Of a stretch of 64,000 bases of DNA, positions 27,609 to 36,147 are shown piece after piece (position 1 is the first letter of the stretch; each line of letters starts with the position of its first letter). Source of the DNA: Pseudomonadota bacterium (GTDB lineage: Bacteria; Myxococcota_A; Polyangia; Polyangiales; Polyangiaceae). The translations under genes and the position numbers were made by a program. The notes beneath the pieces were generated by a model. That model searched no databases. It was not told where the DNA came from and was given only the letters and a program-made list of their open reading frames with translations. The DNA lies in assembly GCA_023431345.1 (NCBI GenBank), contig JAEYWK010000184.1:1-64000 (forward strand), written 5' to 3'.

Positions 27609-28330
27609 CCGAAGGGCGCCCCATTCTCGATGACCTGATCCGTGCGCAACGAGGCGCGGTGGGTCTCTCCGAGGCGCAGCGCGCTGCGAACCGGACGCGC
27701 TTGCTGACGAGCGTAAGCGCGGCCGGCGCGTCCCTTGCGCTCAGCGCTGGCGCCAAGGCCTCGGTGGGCGCGAGCGGCTGGCTCGTGAAGGGCGCGCTGG
27801 GTCTCGCTTTGGGATGCGGCGCGACGGCTGCCTTCTTTGCAACCTCGGAAGCCGAGCCTGTCAACGTACTGAAGGTGCCGGAGCGCAGCCTGATTCGGGA
27901 AAGGCCCACGCAGGGTGAGCCCATAGATGAGCCGCCGCGGCTCGAGCAAGTGGTTGCCGCGCCCCAGACCACCGAGAGCGCCCGACTCCGTCGCCCGCGG
28001 GCGACGCTCCCTCGATCAACGGCGTCATCTTCGTCGCTTTCGGCCGAGCTCCAGCTGATGCACGAAGTGAACGCCGCGCTCAAAGCGGGGCAACCGCAGC
28101 GCGCGCTCGCTCGTCTAGAAGAGCGCCGCGACGGCGACGCCGGCTACATGCGTGAGGAGCGCGAGGCAGCTCGCGTCTTCGCGCTTTGCCAGGCCGGTAA
28201 CCAGCGCGCGGCGCGCGCGGAGGCCAGCGCGTTCTTGCGCAACTATCCGCACTCGCCATTGGCACGGCGAGTGGGCGTCACTTGCGTTTCTTCCTCCCCG
28301 ATGTCCGCAGGCTCCAAGAGCAAGGGCTGA
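27605..28330 (+). CDS. Membrane partner of ECF factor with helical-repeat tail (module B)
   Basis: A 241-residue protein overlapping the sigma gene by ATGA. It has the same plan as the protein at 7633: a cytoplasmic start (DDLIRAQRGAVGLSEAQ), hydrophobic segments around residues 35-80 (SLALSAGAKASVG, GALGLALGCGATAAFF), a Pro/Glu linker and a C-terminal pair of helices (LMHEVNAALKAGQPQRALAR, RVFALCQAGNQRAARAEAS) like TPR/YbgF-type repeats. Probably the sensor or anti-sigma of its ECF factor. It is followed immediately by a lipoprotein gene with overlapping TGATG. Confidence 0.7.
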   Translation: MTEGRPILDDLIRAQRGAVGLSEAQRAANRTRLLTSVSAAGASLALSAGAKASVGASGWLVKGALGLALGCGATAAFFATSEAEPVNVLKVPERSLIRERPTQGEPIDEPPRLEQVVAAPQTTESARLRRPRATLPRSTASSSSLSAELQLMHEVNAALKAGQPQRALARLEERRDGDAGYMREEREAARVFALCQAGNQRAARAEASAFLRNYPHSPLARRVGVTCVSSSPMSAGSKSKG

Positions 28331-29112
28331 TGTACCTCAGCTACTGCATGACAGCCCTGCTGCTGGCCGGCTGCGGCAGGGGGGGCACCACCTGGCTGGG
28401 CGAACAGCCAGGCACGGGCGGGGAGGCCGGGGCAGACGAAACGTTCTTCGAACGCTTCGAAGCCGAAGCGAGCGTCAACGAGCTGACGTTCGAAGTGCAG
28501 CTAGTCGACGACGGCTTCGTGGCATGCCCGGCCGACGGCGTGCGCGAAGGTGCCGAGTGCACGTCGGGCGGCACGGCCATAAGACGGATACTCGGACGCT
28601 CGCCGTGCGAGCCGCCCAACGACCCGCTCAGCTCCGACAACTGTAAGGATTTGGGGGGCGGGGTAGAGTTCAAAGACGTCACCGTTCCGGCCACGGCTTC
28701 CTACGACGTCACCTGGTGGTACCACTGCGGTGAGGACCCGCTCATGCCGGGTCGAGCGGATGGGGCCGGCGACACGAGCTGCGGCGGGCTCGACTACGAA
28801 ACGGGTGAAGGCACGGGTTGCCGGCCGCACCTGATTGACGTGAATGGCGTGCCCGTCTCCACGGAAATCGACGGAGAGGCGGCCCTCTACTTTCACTTCC
28901 CCTGTTATGTGACGTCCTGGTCGGTGCTGCATGGAGCCACCACTCGCTTGGCGCTTCGGGCCGGCGCGAACAGCATCTATATCCACGCACCGCCCGCCCG
29001 CACGCTGAACGCCGCGGACATCGACGCCATGGATGTGCAAGCGCTGGGTCAAGGGGTCGCGCCCGCGCCGCTGTGGCCGCAGCTCGTCACTCCTGTGCTC
29101 TCTGGCTACTGA
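28330..29112 (+). CDS. Lipoprotein with carbohydrate-binding-like domain (module B)
   Basis: A 260-residue lipoprotein. The ATG overlaps the previous stop (TGATG), and a lipobox follows (MTALLLAGC). The mature part is a beta-sandwich like CBM6-type domains: FFERFEAEASVNELTFEVQ, GGTAIRRILG, VEFKDVTVPATASYDVTWWY, GCRPHLIDVNGVPVS, LALRAGANSIYIHAPP, AADIDAMDV. The order of strands, including 'V-P-x-x-A-x-Y-x-V-T-x-W-Y' and the final DxIDAMDV, supports this. It probably binds sugar polymers. Four Cys may form disulphides. Confidence 0.72.
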   Translation: MYLSYCMTALLLAGCGRGGTTWLGEQPGTGGEAGADETFFERFEAEASVNELTFEVQLVDDGFVACPADGVREGAECTSGGTAIRRILGRSPCEPPNDPLSSDNCKDLGGGVEFKDVTVPATASYDVTWWYHCGEDPLMPGRADGAGDTSCGGLDYETGEGTGCRPHLIDVNGVPVSTEIDGEAALYFHFPCYVTSWSVLHGATTRLALRAGANSIYIHAPPARTLNAADIDAMDVQALGQGVAPAPLWPQLVTPVLSGY

Positions 29113-29194
29113 GCCTTCGCTACTCCGTGCGCCTGAACATTGCGTTGTGCGGTCTGAAAGATCTTTCGCGGAGCCACCATTACCCTACAGGAGC

Positions 29195-29995
29195 ATGATG
29201 AACCCCCGCCTGACCGCGATGCCTTGGGCCGCCCTGAAGAAGGTCACCCTAGTGGGGAGCCTGCTGGCCGCGCTGGCGGGCTGCACGGGGGTCGTCAGCG
29301 GAGAAGAATCGCAACCCACGGGAGCTACCCCTCCGGTGAAGAGCGAGCCGCCGGCGGCGCGGGATATTGGATCCAATATTCCGACGGACGTGCCGGTAAG
29401 CTCGTGCGTTCGCGTCGATGCGCCCGTGATCAGCAAGGACACGAAGATGAACGACATGCCCGAGCATAGTCGGCTCTACCTGGACACCATCGCCATGGCT
29501 TTCGCCTGCAACGTGACTCGTATCGCCTCCGTCATGTGGGGCGGCGGCGAGAACAACGAAGCCGTCAAATTCAATGATATCGACATCTCTGCGTGGCACT
29601 CGCAAGCGCATGGCGATCCAGACGGCGCTCCCGGACAGCAGCTGATCCGTCTGCAAGCGTACTTCGCGAGTGAGTTTCTGTACTTCGTTCAGAAGCTGAA
29701 GAGCATGTCGGAGGGTGACGTGTCGCTGCTCGACAATACCGCCGCGGTGCTCTGTACTCAAAACGGAAGCAGTCAGCTCGGGACCGGCCAAAATTTCGCA
29801 GCGACCGACCATCCCCCTCAGCACGCCCCTTTCGTCGTCGCCGGTAGCTGTGGCGGTGCTTGGCGCACCGGGCGGCTCCTCGACGCCGGCGGACGCAATC
29901 ACAATGACGTCTACGCCAGCATCGCGCGAGCGATTGGCATGGACGTGACGAGCGTGGGGCGGCTGGAGTGGTGTAAAGGACCGCTCATAGCCTAG
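29195..29995 (+). CDS. Chimeric lipoprotein: lipid signal joined to C-terminal half of DUF1552
   Basis: A 266-residue frame starting MMNPRLTAMPWAALKK with AGGAG upstream. It has a lipoprotein signal (GSLLAALAGCTG) and a short spacer (EESQPTGATPP) such as normally opens DUF1592 proteins. From about residue 85 it continues directly into the C-terminal half of DUF1552 (LYLDTIAMAFACNVTRIAS, ISAWHSQAHGD, LDNTAAVLCTQN, GRNHNDVYASIARAIGM). The N-terminal half of DUF1552 and its Tat signal are absent. This looks like an in-frame deletion fusing a DUF1592 gene start to a DUF1552 gene end. It may be non-functional. Confidence 0.78.
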   Translation: MMNPRLTAMPWAALKKVTLVGSLLAALAGCTGVVSGEESQPTGATPPVKSEPPAARDIGSNIPTDVPVSSCVRVDAPVISKDTKMNDMPEHSRLYLDTIAMAFACNVTRIASVMWGGGENNEAVKFNDIDISAWHSQAHGDPDGAPGQQLIRLQAYFASEFLYFVQKLKSMSEGDVSLLDNTAAVLCTQNGSSQLGTGQNFAATDHPPQHAPFVVAGSCGGAWRTGRLLDAGGRNHNDVYASIARAIGMDVTSVGRLEWCKGPLIA

Positions 29996-30015
29996 GCGCG
30001 AGTGAAAGATGCTCC

Positions 30016-30726
30016 ATGTCTGACAGCGCAACCGACCTTGCGCATGTCACCTCGGAGGTACCGGCGTCGCCCGACTCATGGGACGACACGGAGCTCGTGC
30101 GTGCCATCCTCGAGGGTCATCCCGCCGCGGCGAAGGTCGCTTGGCAGCGGTTCTTACCTACGGTACGCCGTGTCATTCGGCGCACGATGGGCCCGGGAGG
30201 CGATCTCGACGACGCGGTTCAAGACGCCTTCTTGAGCTTATTTTTCCGGGTGCGCACGCTGCGTGAGCCACAAGCGTTGAAAGGCTTTGTCATCGCTATC
30301 AGCGCCCGCACCGCGCACCGGCACATTCGGCGGCAAAGGGCGGGTTGGTTCGTTACCCTCTCCCACTCGTCTGACGACTTGCGCGACGCACGCATTCAAC
30401 ACGCTGAATGCGCCAGTCAGCACGCACTCGTGAGATTTTTCGGGATCCTGGGCACACTGAAGGAACGCGATCGTCTGGCGTTCGTGCTGCGCTTCATCGA
30501 GAAGCTGAGTGCTACGGAGGTCGCGGCGGCGCTTGGCCTATCCGTCGCCACCACCCGTAGGCGCTTCGGCTACGCCTGGGATCGCGTTAGTTGCCTCGCC
30601 AAGCGCGACGCATTCTTGACCGACTACTTGCACACCCTCGACCGCCAAGCCGAGCAGTCGGAGGTCCGCGCGCTAGGCAGCTCGCATCGGTCAAAGGGCC
30701 GCCGACGGAATCGGCGGCGGCTCTGA
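30016..30726 (+). CDS. ECF-type RNA polymerase sigma factor
   Basis: A 236-residue protein. Region 2 at about residues 30-95 (ELVRAILEGHPAAAKVAWQ, GDLDDAVQDAFLSLFFRV, LKGFVIAISARTAHRHIRR) is followed by region 4 at about 145-190 (LKERDRLAFVLRFIEKLSA, TEVAAALGLSVATTRRRF). About 40 basic residues trail behind region 4. It follows the chimeric DUF1552 gene by 20 bases. No membrane partner follows. A GC-rich hairpin lies at 30698-30718, within the last codons. Confidence 0.85.
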   Translation: MSDSATDLAHVTSEVPASPDSWDDTELVRAILEGHPAAAKVAWQRFLPTVRRVIRRTMGPGGDLDDAVQDAFLSLFFRVRTLREPQALKGFVIAISARTAHRHIRRQRAGWFVTLSHSSDDLRDARIQHAECASQHALVRFFGILGTLKERDRLAFVLRFIEKLSATEVAAALGLSVATTRRRFGYAWDRVSCLAKRDAFLTDYLHTLDRQAEQSEVRALGSSHRSKGRRRNRRRL

Positions 30727-30779
30727 TCAACCTACGGCGCGGTCGCGCCGCTCGTTAGAGCTACGCCTGTGAAAAGCGT

Positions 30780-31272
30780 ATGCTACCCGCGCCTGGGCCG
30801 TGCGGGCGCGTGGTGCCGGGTGACCACTACAGTTACTGTGCGCGCGCGCTGAGCGTTTGCCTGCGGGGGGTGAGCGCCTCGCATGCGGCGTTGTCGGCGG
30901 ATGATCTCGCAGACTTCACGATGCTCGGGCGCCACCTGGCGACTGCCATTCGGAGAATGGCTGGATATGGCTTCGCGACAGGGCGGTAGGCAACGCCCGC
31001 TATTTGACGAGCTGTGAGCTCGTCATCATTGACTTTCACATGCCAGGGATTGGCGGTGACTCGGTGTCAGCTCTCTGCGTTCGGTTCGAGGCGAGCGCCC
31101 GTGCCCACTCTTCCTGTACACCTCCGATGACAAAGCCGCCGCTAACCACGCCGCGTTGGGGTTCGACGGCGTTTTCAAGGGTAAAGGCGATGAAGAAGCG
31201 CTGGTTCGCCAAGTAGCCGCCTTCTTCCGGGTGGTTGATATGCGCGCGGAGCGAGCGCGTCGGTCGACGTAG
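30780..31272 (+). pseudogene. Response-regulator receiver domain, degraded
   Basis: The first frame reads LSADDLADFTMLGRHLATAI (about 30895-30955). After a shift near 30980, ELVIIDFHMPGIGGDSV (the phospho-acceptor Asp and loop of a receiver domain) is read. After another shift at about 31085, LFLYTSDDKAAANHAALG and FDGVFKGKGDEEALVRQVA follow, with the conserved Ser/Thr and Lys of the receiver. Two frameshifts leave no intact product. It separates the ECF gene from the second DUF1592 gene. Confidence 0.65.
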
Positions 31273-31440
31273 TGAGCTTGGGGAGCATCTGCGGCTCACC
31301 CCGGCCGGCTTCTTCGGCACAGGGCCGCGAGGCGGGAAATGTCGGTTCTGGTCACAACTGCAGTCACCGTCACTGGTGACATTGGGGTAGGTCAAAAAAA
31401 AGTGAGCCAATGGCACGTCGGGCTTGGCACCTACCTGGCG

Positions 31441-33168
31441 ATGACGACGAAACGCGCAAGCGCCGTGACCTGGGTTGGCTTGAGCCTCAGCGCGCTGCTG
31501 GGGTGCTCCGGAGAGCTTGCCGGACCGGGTCTGCCGGGTGCGTCAGGTGGCGGTGTTGCAGCCGGTGGAGCGATGGTTGGAGGCGGGGCGACGGTCGGAG
31601 GTGGCGGGGCCGCAGGCGGGACGGGCGGATCAACCACTGCTTGCGCGACGCCGCAGCCTGGTAGGTCTCCCCTGCGGCGTTTGACGCGCACCGAATATGA
31701 CCGCACCGTGAAGGACCTGCTCGGAGACGAGACGGCACCTGGTGCGCGCCTGCTCACGGCCGACGCCGGAGAAGACAACACCGACGTTCGGACCGTGGGG
31801 CCGCTGTTGGCGGAGCAGTACTTCAAGGCCGCAGAGGACGTGGCCATGCGTGCGATCGAGTCGGCCGCAGTGCTGCAATGCGATACGGCGAGCGTCGGCG
31901 AACTAGCGTGCGCCGAGCGCATCATCGATACATTCGGAGGTAAGGCCTATCGGCGCCCGCTCCCAGCAGCCGACCGAGCTCGCTTGCTCGCAACGTATAC
32001 GAAGGCTCGCGCGGTGCTCAACTACGAGGAAAGCTTGGAGGTAGTCGTCACGAGCATGCTGCAGGCGTCGCGCTTTTTGTACCGTATCGAGCCAAGCGCG
32101 GCGCCGGGCATACACCGCTTGGATGGCTACTCGCTTGCCACTCGGCTTTCGTATTTGTTTTGGGGAACGACGCCAGACGAATCGCTGCTCAGCGCCGCGG
32201 CTGCGGGTAAGCTCGATACCGACGCGGGCGTGCTCGAGCAGGCGAACGTGATGGCCATGGACGCACGCGCGTCGGACTTTTACGCCAGCTTCTTCGATCG
32301 CTTCCTACAGCTGGATAGCTTGAGCGGCCTCACGAAAGACGTGAAGCTGTTCCCAGAGTTTACGGCCGAGATGCCGCAGCTATTTCGCGAGGAGACTCAT
32401 GCGTTCATCGGCGGCGTGATGGCGAGCGACGGCAGCTTGCGCTCGCTCCTCACCGCGAGTCACACCATGCTCAATGAGCCACTCGCTCGTTTCTACGGAG
32501 TGACGCCAGCGGCTGGCTCAGGGTTCGCTCGAGTTGAGCTCGATCCGGCTCGTAGCGCGGGTTTGCTGACCCATGCCAGCGTGCTAGCCACTCACGCCAA
32601 GCCGCACGAGACATCTCCGGTGCATCGCGGCATGTTCGTTCAGGCTAGCCTGTTGTGCGGAACGGTGCCTCCCCCGCCGGATGACTTGGATATCACCGCC
32701 CCCGATCCCGACCCGTCGCTCACTACTCGAGAGCGCTTCGCCGAGCACCGCGCGAACCCAGCCTGCGCTGGATGTCATAGGCTACTCGACGTGGTCGGCT
32801 TCGGATTCGAGCACTACGACGCCGTGGGCCGCTACCGAGAGCTCGAAAACGGCTTACCTATCGACGACAGCGGCGAGCTGGTTGCCACTGACGTCGACGG
32901 GACATTCAAGGGCCCGCGGGAGTTGGGAGAAAAGCTCGCGCAGAGCGCGCAAGTCCAGGCGTGCTTTGCCAACCACTGGTTCCGGTTTGCCCAAGGCCGT
33001 CGCGAGACGCCGCAAGATCAGTGCTCCTTGGCCCGCTTGACCCACGACTTCGCGGCCGCGAGCTTGGACACTCGTCAGCTCGTGCTGGCCCTCACGCAAA
33101 CGGATGCGTTCTTGTACAAGGAATTCGAAGAGCTACCGCCTTCTGGCGCTGCCGGAGGTCAACCGTGA
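31441..33168 (+). CDS. DUF1592/DUF1588 cytochrome-like lipoprotein (module B)
   Basis: A 575-residue exported lipoprotein, paralogue of the 3918-5675 gene. The ATG at 31441 gives a signal with Cys at about residue 22 (LSLSALLGC) and a Gly/Ala linker (about 28-62). Then DUF1587 (LRRLTRTEYDRTVKDLLGD), DUF1595 (FGGKAYRRPLPAADRARLL), DUF1592 (SRFLYRIEPSA, TRLSYLFWGTTPDESLLSA), DUF1588 (HRGMFVQASLLCGTVPPPP), the haem-type CAGCH at about residue 440 and DUF1585 at the end (NHWFRFAQGRRETPQD). It overlaps the DUF1552 gene at the stop codon, so the two are co-transcribed. Confidence 0.88.
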   Translation: MTTKRASAVTWVGLSLSALLGCSGELAGPGLPGASGGGVAAGGAMVGGGATVGGGGAAGGTGGSTTACATPQPGRSPLRRLTRTEYDRTVKDLLGDETAPGARLLTADAGEDNTDVRTVGPLLAEQYFKAAEDVAMRAIESAAVLQCDTASVGELACAERIIDTFGGKAYRRPLPAADRARLLATYTKARAVLNYEESLEVVVTSMLQASRFLYRIEPSAAPGIHRLDGYSLATRLSYLFWGTTPDESLLSAAAAGKLDTDAGVLEQANVMAMDARASDFYASFFDRFLQLDSLSGLTKDVKLFPEFTAEMPQLFREETHAFIGGVMASDGSLRSLLTASHTMLNEPLARFYGVTPAAGSGFARVELDPARSAGLLTHASVLATHAKPHETSPVHRGMFVQASLLCGTVPPPPDDLDITAPDPDPSLTTRERFAEHRANPACAGCHRLLDVVGFGFEHYDAVGRYRELENGLPIDDSGELVATDVDGTFKGPRELGEKLAQSAQVQACFANHWFRFAQGRRETPQDQCSLARLTHDFAAASLDTRQLVLALTQTDAFLYKEFEELPPSGAAGGQP

Positions 33169-34523
33169 TGTCGATGCGCAAGCCACTCAGTCGTCGTTCT
33201 TTTTTGCGTGGTGCGGGCGGTGCTCTCGTCACGCTCCCGCCGCTTACGGCCATGCTGAAGCCTGGCCAGAGTGTCGCACAATCGAACGAAATCCCGACGC
33301 GTGCCGTCTTCTTCTTCTCACCCAACGGCACCATCCTCAAGCGCTGGCGACCGACGCGCAGTGGGCAGAGCTTCGAGCTATCGGAGATCTTGTCGCCCCT
33401 CGAGCCGCACAAGAAGTCTTTGAACATCTTGGATGGCATCGCCATGCGAACGGCCATCGAAAATTCTGGAGGCCAGAACTTGCATGACGTGGGCACTGGC
33501 CATGCGTTGGTGGCTCGTCGGCTGATCAAAGGCCCCACCGGCTTTGGCGAGTTCGGGCACCTTTTCGATGGGACTGCCGGCGGGGAGTCCGTCGACCAAG
33601 CCATCGGGCGCTATTTTGCGAAAGCTACCGCCTTCGACTCCCTGCAATTCGGCGTGCAATCCAAGCGGCTTCGAATGCCGCTTCCGAGCCGGATCACTTG
33701 GAAGAAGAACGGCACCGCAGTCGAGGCAGTGGAGCCGATGCAGCAGCCGAGCGCGGCGTTCGAGCGCATCTTCGGAGCCGTGCAAGGCGATAGGGGCGCG
33801 CTCGAGCGCCTGCGCACCAAGCGTCAACTGGTCGTCGATGCCGTTCTGGAAGATTATCGCAGCACGCGCAGCGTGCTCGGCGCCGAAGATCGCCAAAGGC
33901 TGGACGCGCACATCGCCGGCATCGAAGATCTAGAGCGGCGCATCGGAACCCTCGGTAACGACTCGCAGTGCGAGCCTCCTTCCGTCGACGGGGTGGTCGA
34001 AAGCGACTTCCGCCAAGTCGGAACCGCGCAGATGGACCTGCTGGTCGGCGCGATGGCCTGCGATGTGACGCGAGTCGCGACGCTCCAGTGGGAAACAGGA
34101 CAGGGAGAAAACCGCTTCGCATGGCTCGGCGCGAATCGCGCTCACCACGACATGTCACACGATGGCAACAGCGCGACCGCAACGCAGGACCTGTTGACCG
34201 CCATCAACAAGTTTTACGCTAGCCAGCTCGCTCACCTCCTGACGCGCATGGAGTCGGTGACGGAGCTGGATGGCAAGTCACTGCTCCATCATTCAGCAGT
34301 CCTTTGGGTGAATGAAGTAGATACCGGTAACACCCACACGTTCAACAACATGCCGTACGTGATGGCCGGCTCTGCTAGCGGGGCCTTCGAGACCGGGCGG
34401 TACCTGCAGTTCAATCGAAAGCCGCACGGTGAAGTGTTCGTCTCCATCATGCAGGCACTCGGCATGCCCGACACCACGTTCGGTGATCCCGATTACTGCA
34501 GCGGTCCTCTGGCGGGTCTATGA
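33168..34523 (+). CDS. DUF1552 protein, Tat-exported (module B)
   Basis: A 451-residue protein whose ATG overlaps the TGA of the DUF1592 gene. The signal has a twin-arginine motif (LSRRSFLRGAGG). The body has FFFSPNGTILKRWRP, LNILDGIAMRTAIENSGG, GGESVDQAIGRYF, a helical middle (VVDAVLEDYRSTRSVLG, HIAGIEDLERRIG) and a C-terminal half (DLLVGAMACDVTRVATLQW, AHHDMSHDGN, HHSAVLWVNEVDTGNTH). It is paralogous to the module A copy and is complete, in contrast to the chimeric copy at 29195. Confidence 0.88.
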   Translation: MSMRKPLSRRSFLRGAGGALVTLPPLTAMLKPGQSVAQSNEIPTRAVFFFSPNGTILKRWRPTRSGQSFELSEILSPLEPHKKSLNILDGIAMRTAIENSGGQNLHDVGTGHALVARRLIKGPTGFGEFGHLFDGTAGGESVDQAIGRYFAKATAFDSLQFGVQSKRLRMPLPSRITWKKNGTAVEAVEPMQQPSAAFERIFGAVQGDRGALERLRTKRQLVVDAVLEDYRSTRSVLGAEDRQRLDAHIAGIEDLERRIGTLGNDSQCEPPSVDGVVESDFRQVGTAQMDLLVGAMACDVTRVATLQWETGQGENRFAWLGANRAHHDMSHDGNSATATQDLLTAINKFYASQLAHLLTRMESVTELDGKSLLHHSAVLWVNEVDTGNTHTFNNMPYVMAGSASGAFETGRYLQFNRKPHGEVFVSIMQALGMPDTTFGDPDYCSGPLAGL

Positions 34524-34614
34524 TAGCTGAGCTGTTCGTTCGAGGACTCGAGACGCTCAGCTCCCGAGACGCCTACCTCGCAGACGGGACCGGGAGAAAT
34601 CGACTTATGCATGG

Positions 34615-36147
34615 GTGGCGTCACCGTTCGTGGCCAGTCTGCGCTCGCTCATACCCGCATGCATTGCGCGTGCGGTGCGCGAAAGAGCCACGAGCCAGTC
34701 GAGGGCCCTCGAGATACATGAGCCGCGGCGAGCCCCCCGCGGGAACCGAGGGGCAGAGAGAAAGCTCGCATCTGTTTCCGCAAACCGGCTTGTCGTTGGG
34801 ATCGCCTTGCTGACGTGCTCGGCAGCCACGTTCAGCTGCAGTACTGACCCGGATAGCAGCCCGGCACCGACCGCCGGCGCTCCTGCTAGTGGTGGCGCGG
34901 CGACGGCAGGAACGAGCGCCATGGCGGGCGGTGGGGGCACGGGCGGCAGCGCTGCCGGCAGCGACGGCGCCCAAGCAGGAAGCGCGGGAATGACGGGCAA
35001 GGGCGGCGTTTCCGGAGCCGCCGGCACGAATGGGGCCGGAACGGGCGGCACAACGGGCGGTGGCGCCGGTGGCGCTGGTGGAGGCAGCGGCGGCGCAGGC
35101 GGCACCGTGGCCGCCATCGAAATGTGTAAAGAGCGCAGCGGCACGTTGCCCGCCGCTTTCAAGAAAGTGGCGGCCTCCGACAAGCCCGTGCCAGGCGCGG
35201 CGGGGGTGATCGGTAACCCCGAGGCGCTCGACGTGATCTACGTGCCTCAGCACTTTACGGGCGACGTGCGCGTCATTCAGGGCGGCAAGCTACTCGATGA
35301 AGCGTTGCTCCACGTCAACGTGCGACAGAACCCGCCTGGGCGCGAGCAAGGCCTATTGGCGATCGCGCTCAGCCCTGACTTCAAGACTAACCACCTGATG
35401 TACGTCTTCTACTCGGCGGTCGACCCCGTGGGGCGCACCACCATCGACGAGTACAAGCTCTCGGACGCCACGCACGCGACCTTCGTGCGTCAGGTTTACG
35501 GGCAGCCGCACTCGCATCAGTATCACAACGGCGGCAACCTGCAGTTTGGCCCCGATAAGTGGCTCTACTTCTCGGTCGGCGATAACCAGGCCGACTGCGG
35601 GCCAGCGTGCTCGCAGATGAACGAGGGGTTCTATGGCCGAATCAAGAAGCTCGATGTGGCCTCGGACGATCCACAGCCCACGGCGAAGACCTTCAACAAC
35701 GGCCTGCGCAACCCTTGGCGCTGGTCTTTCGACCCGCTCACGTTCGACGTGATCATAGGGGACGTGGGTGACGGGGGAGGCTCCTCGGAGAAGCTGTTCT
35801 TCGCCCCCAAGAGCTCGAGTGAAGGGAAGAACTGGGGCTGGGCGCCCGGAACACTCGATAACCGCAGCCCCAGCGGCACCATCGCCACGCTCGCGGCCAA
35901 CGAAGGAGCCATCATTGGTGGCGTTGTCTATCGCGGCGGCAATCCGAAGCTCGCCGGCGCGTGCGGCGTGATCTTCTACGGACACCTCAAAGGCGAGGTG
36001 TATACGATCGACAGCGACGGCAAGAACAACAAGCAGCAGACCGGACTGTCGGGCACCAACGATCTGGCGTCGTTCGGCGTGGACGCGCGCGGTGAGATCT
36101 ACATGACTTACCTCGGCGGCCAGATCTATCGCATCGATGCGAACTGA
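34615..36147 (+). CDS. PQQ-dependent sugar dehydrogenase-like lipoprotein
   Basis: An exported protein of up to 510 residues, homologous to soluble glucose/sorbosone dehydrogenases (six-bladed propeller that oxidises aldoses with PQQ). After a signal with lipobox (LLTCSAATFSC) and a Gly/Ala tether (to about residue 160), the propeller shows NPEALDVIYVPQHFTGDVRV, REQGLLAIALSPDF, HQYHNGGNLQFGPD (His-Asn pair), GLRNPWRWSFDPLT and IGDVGDG. The true start is uncertain: GTG at 34615, or a later start nearer the signal, since the first 50 residues are unusually basic. The stop overlaps the diheme cytochrome gene by 11 bases. Confidence 0.8.
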   Translation: MASPFVASLRSLIPACIARAVRERATSQSRALEIHEPRRAPRGNRGAERKLASVSANRLVVGIALLTCSAATFSCSTDPDSSPAPTAGAPASGGAATAGTSAMAGGGGTGGSAAGSDGAQAGSAGMTGKGGVSGAAGTNGAGTGGTTGGGAGGAGGGSGGAGGTVAAIEMCKERSGTLPAAFKKVAASDKPVPGAAGVIGNPEALDVIYVPQHFTGDVRVIQGGKLLDEALLHVNVRQNPPGREQGLLAIALSPDFKTNHLMYVFYSAVDPVGRTTIDEYKLSDATHATFVRQVYGQPHSHQYHNGGNLQFGPDKWLYFSVGDNQADCGPACSQMNEGFYGRIKKLDVASDDPQPTAKTFNNGLRNPWRWSFDPLTFDVIIGDVGDGGGSSEKLFFAPKSSSEGKNWGWAPGTLDNRSPSGTIATLAANEGAIIGGVVYRGGNPKLAGACGVIFYGHLKGEVYTIDSDGKNNKQQTGLSGTNDLASFGVDARGEIYMTYLGGQIYRIDAN

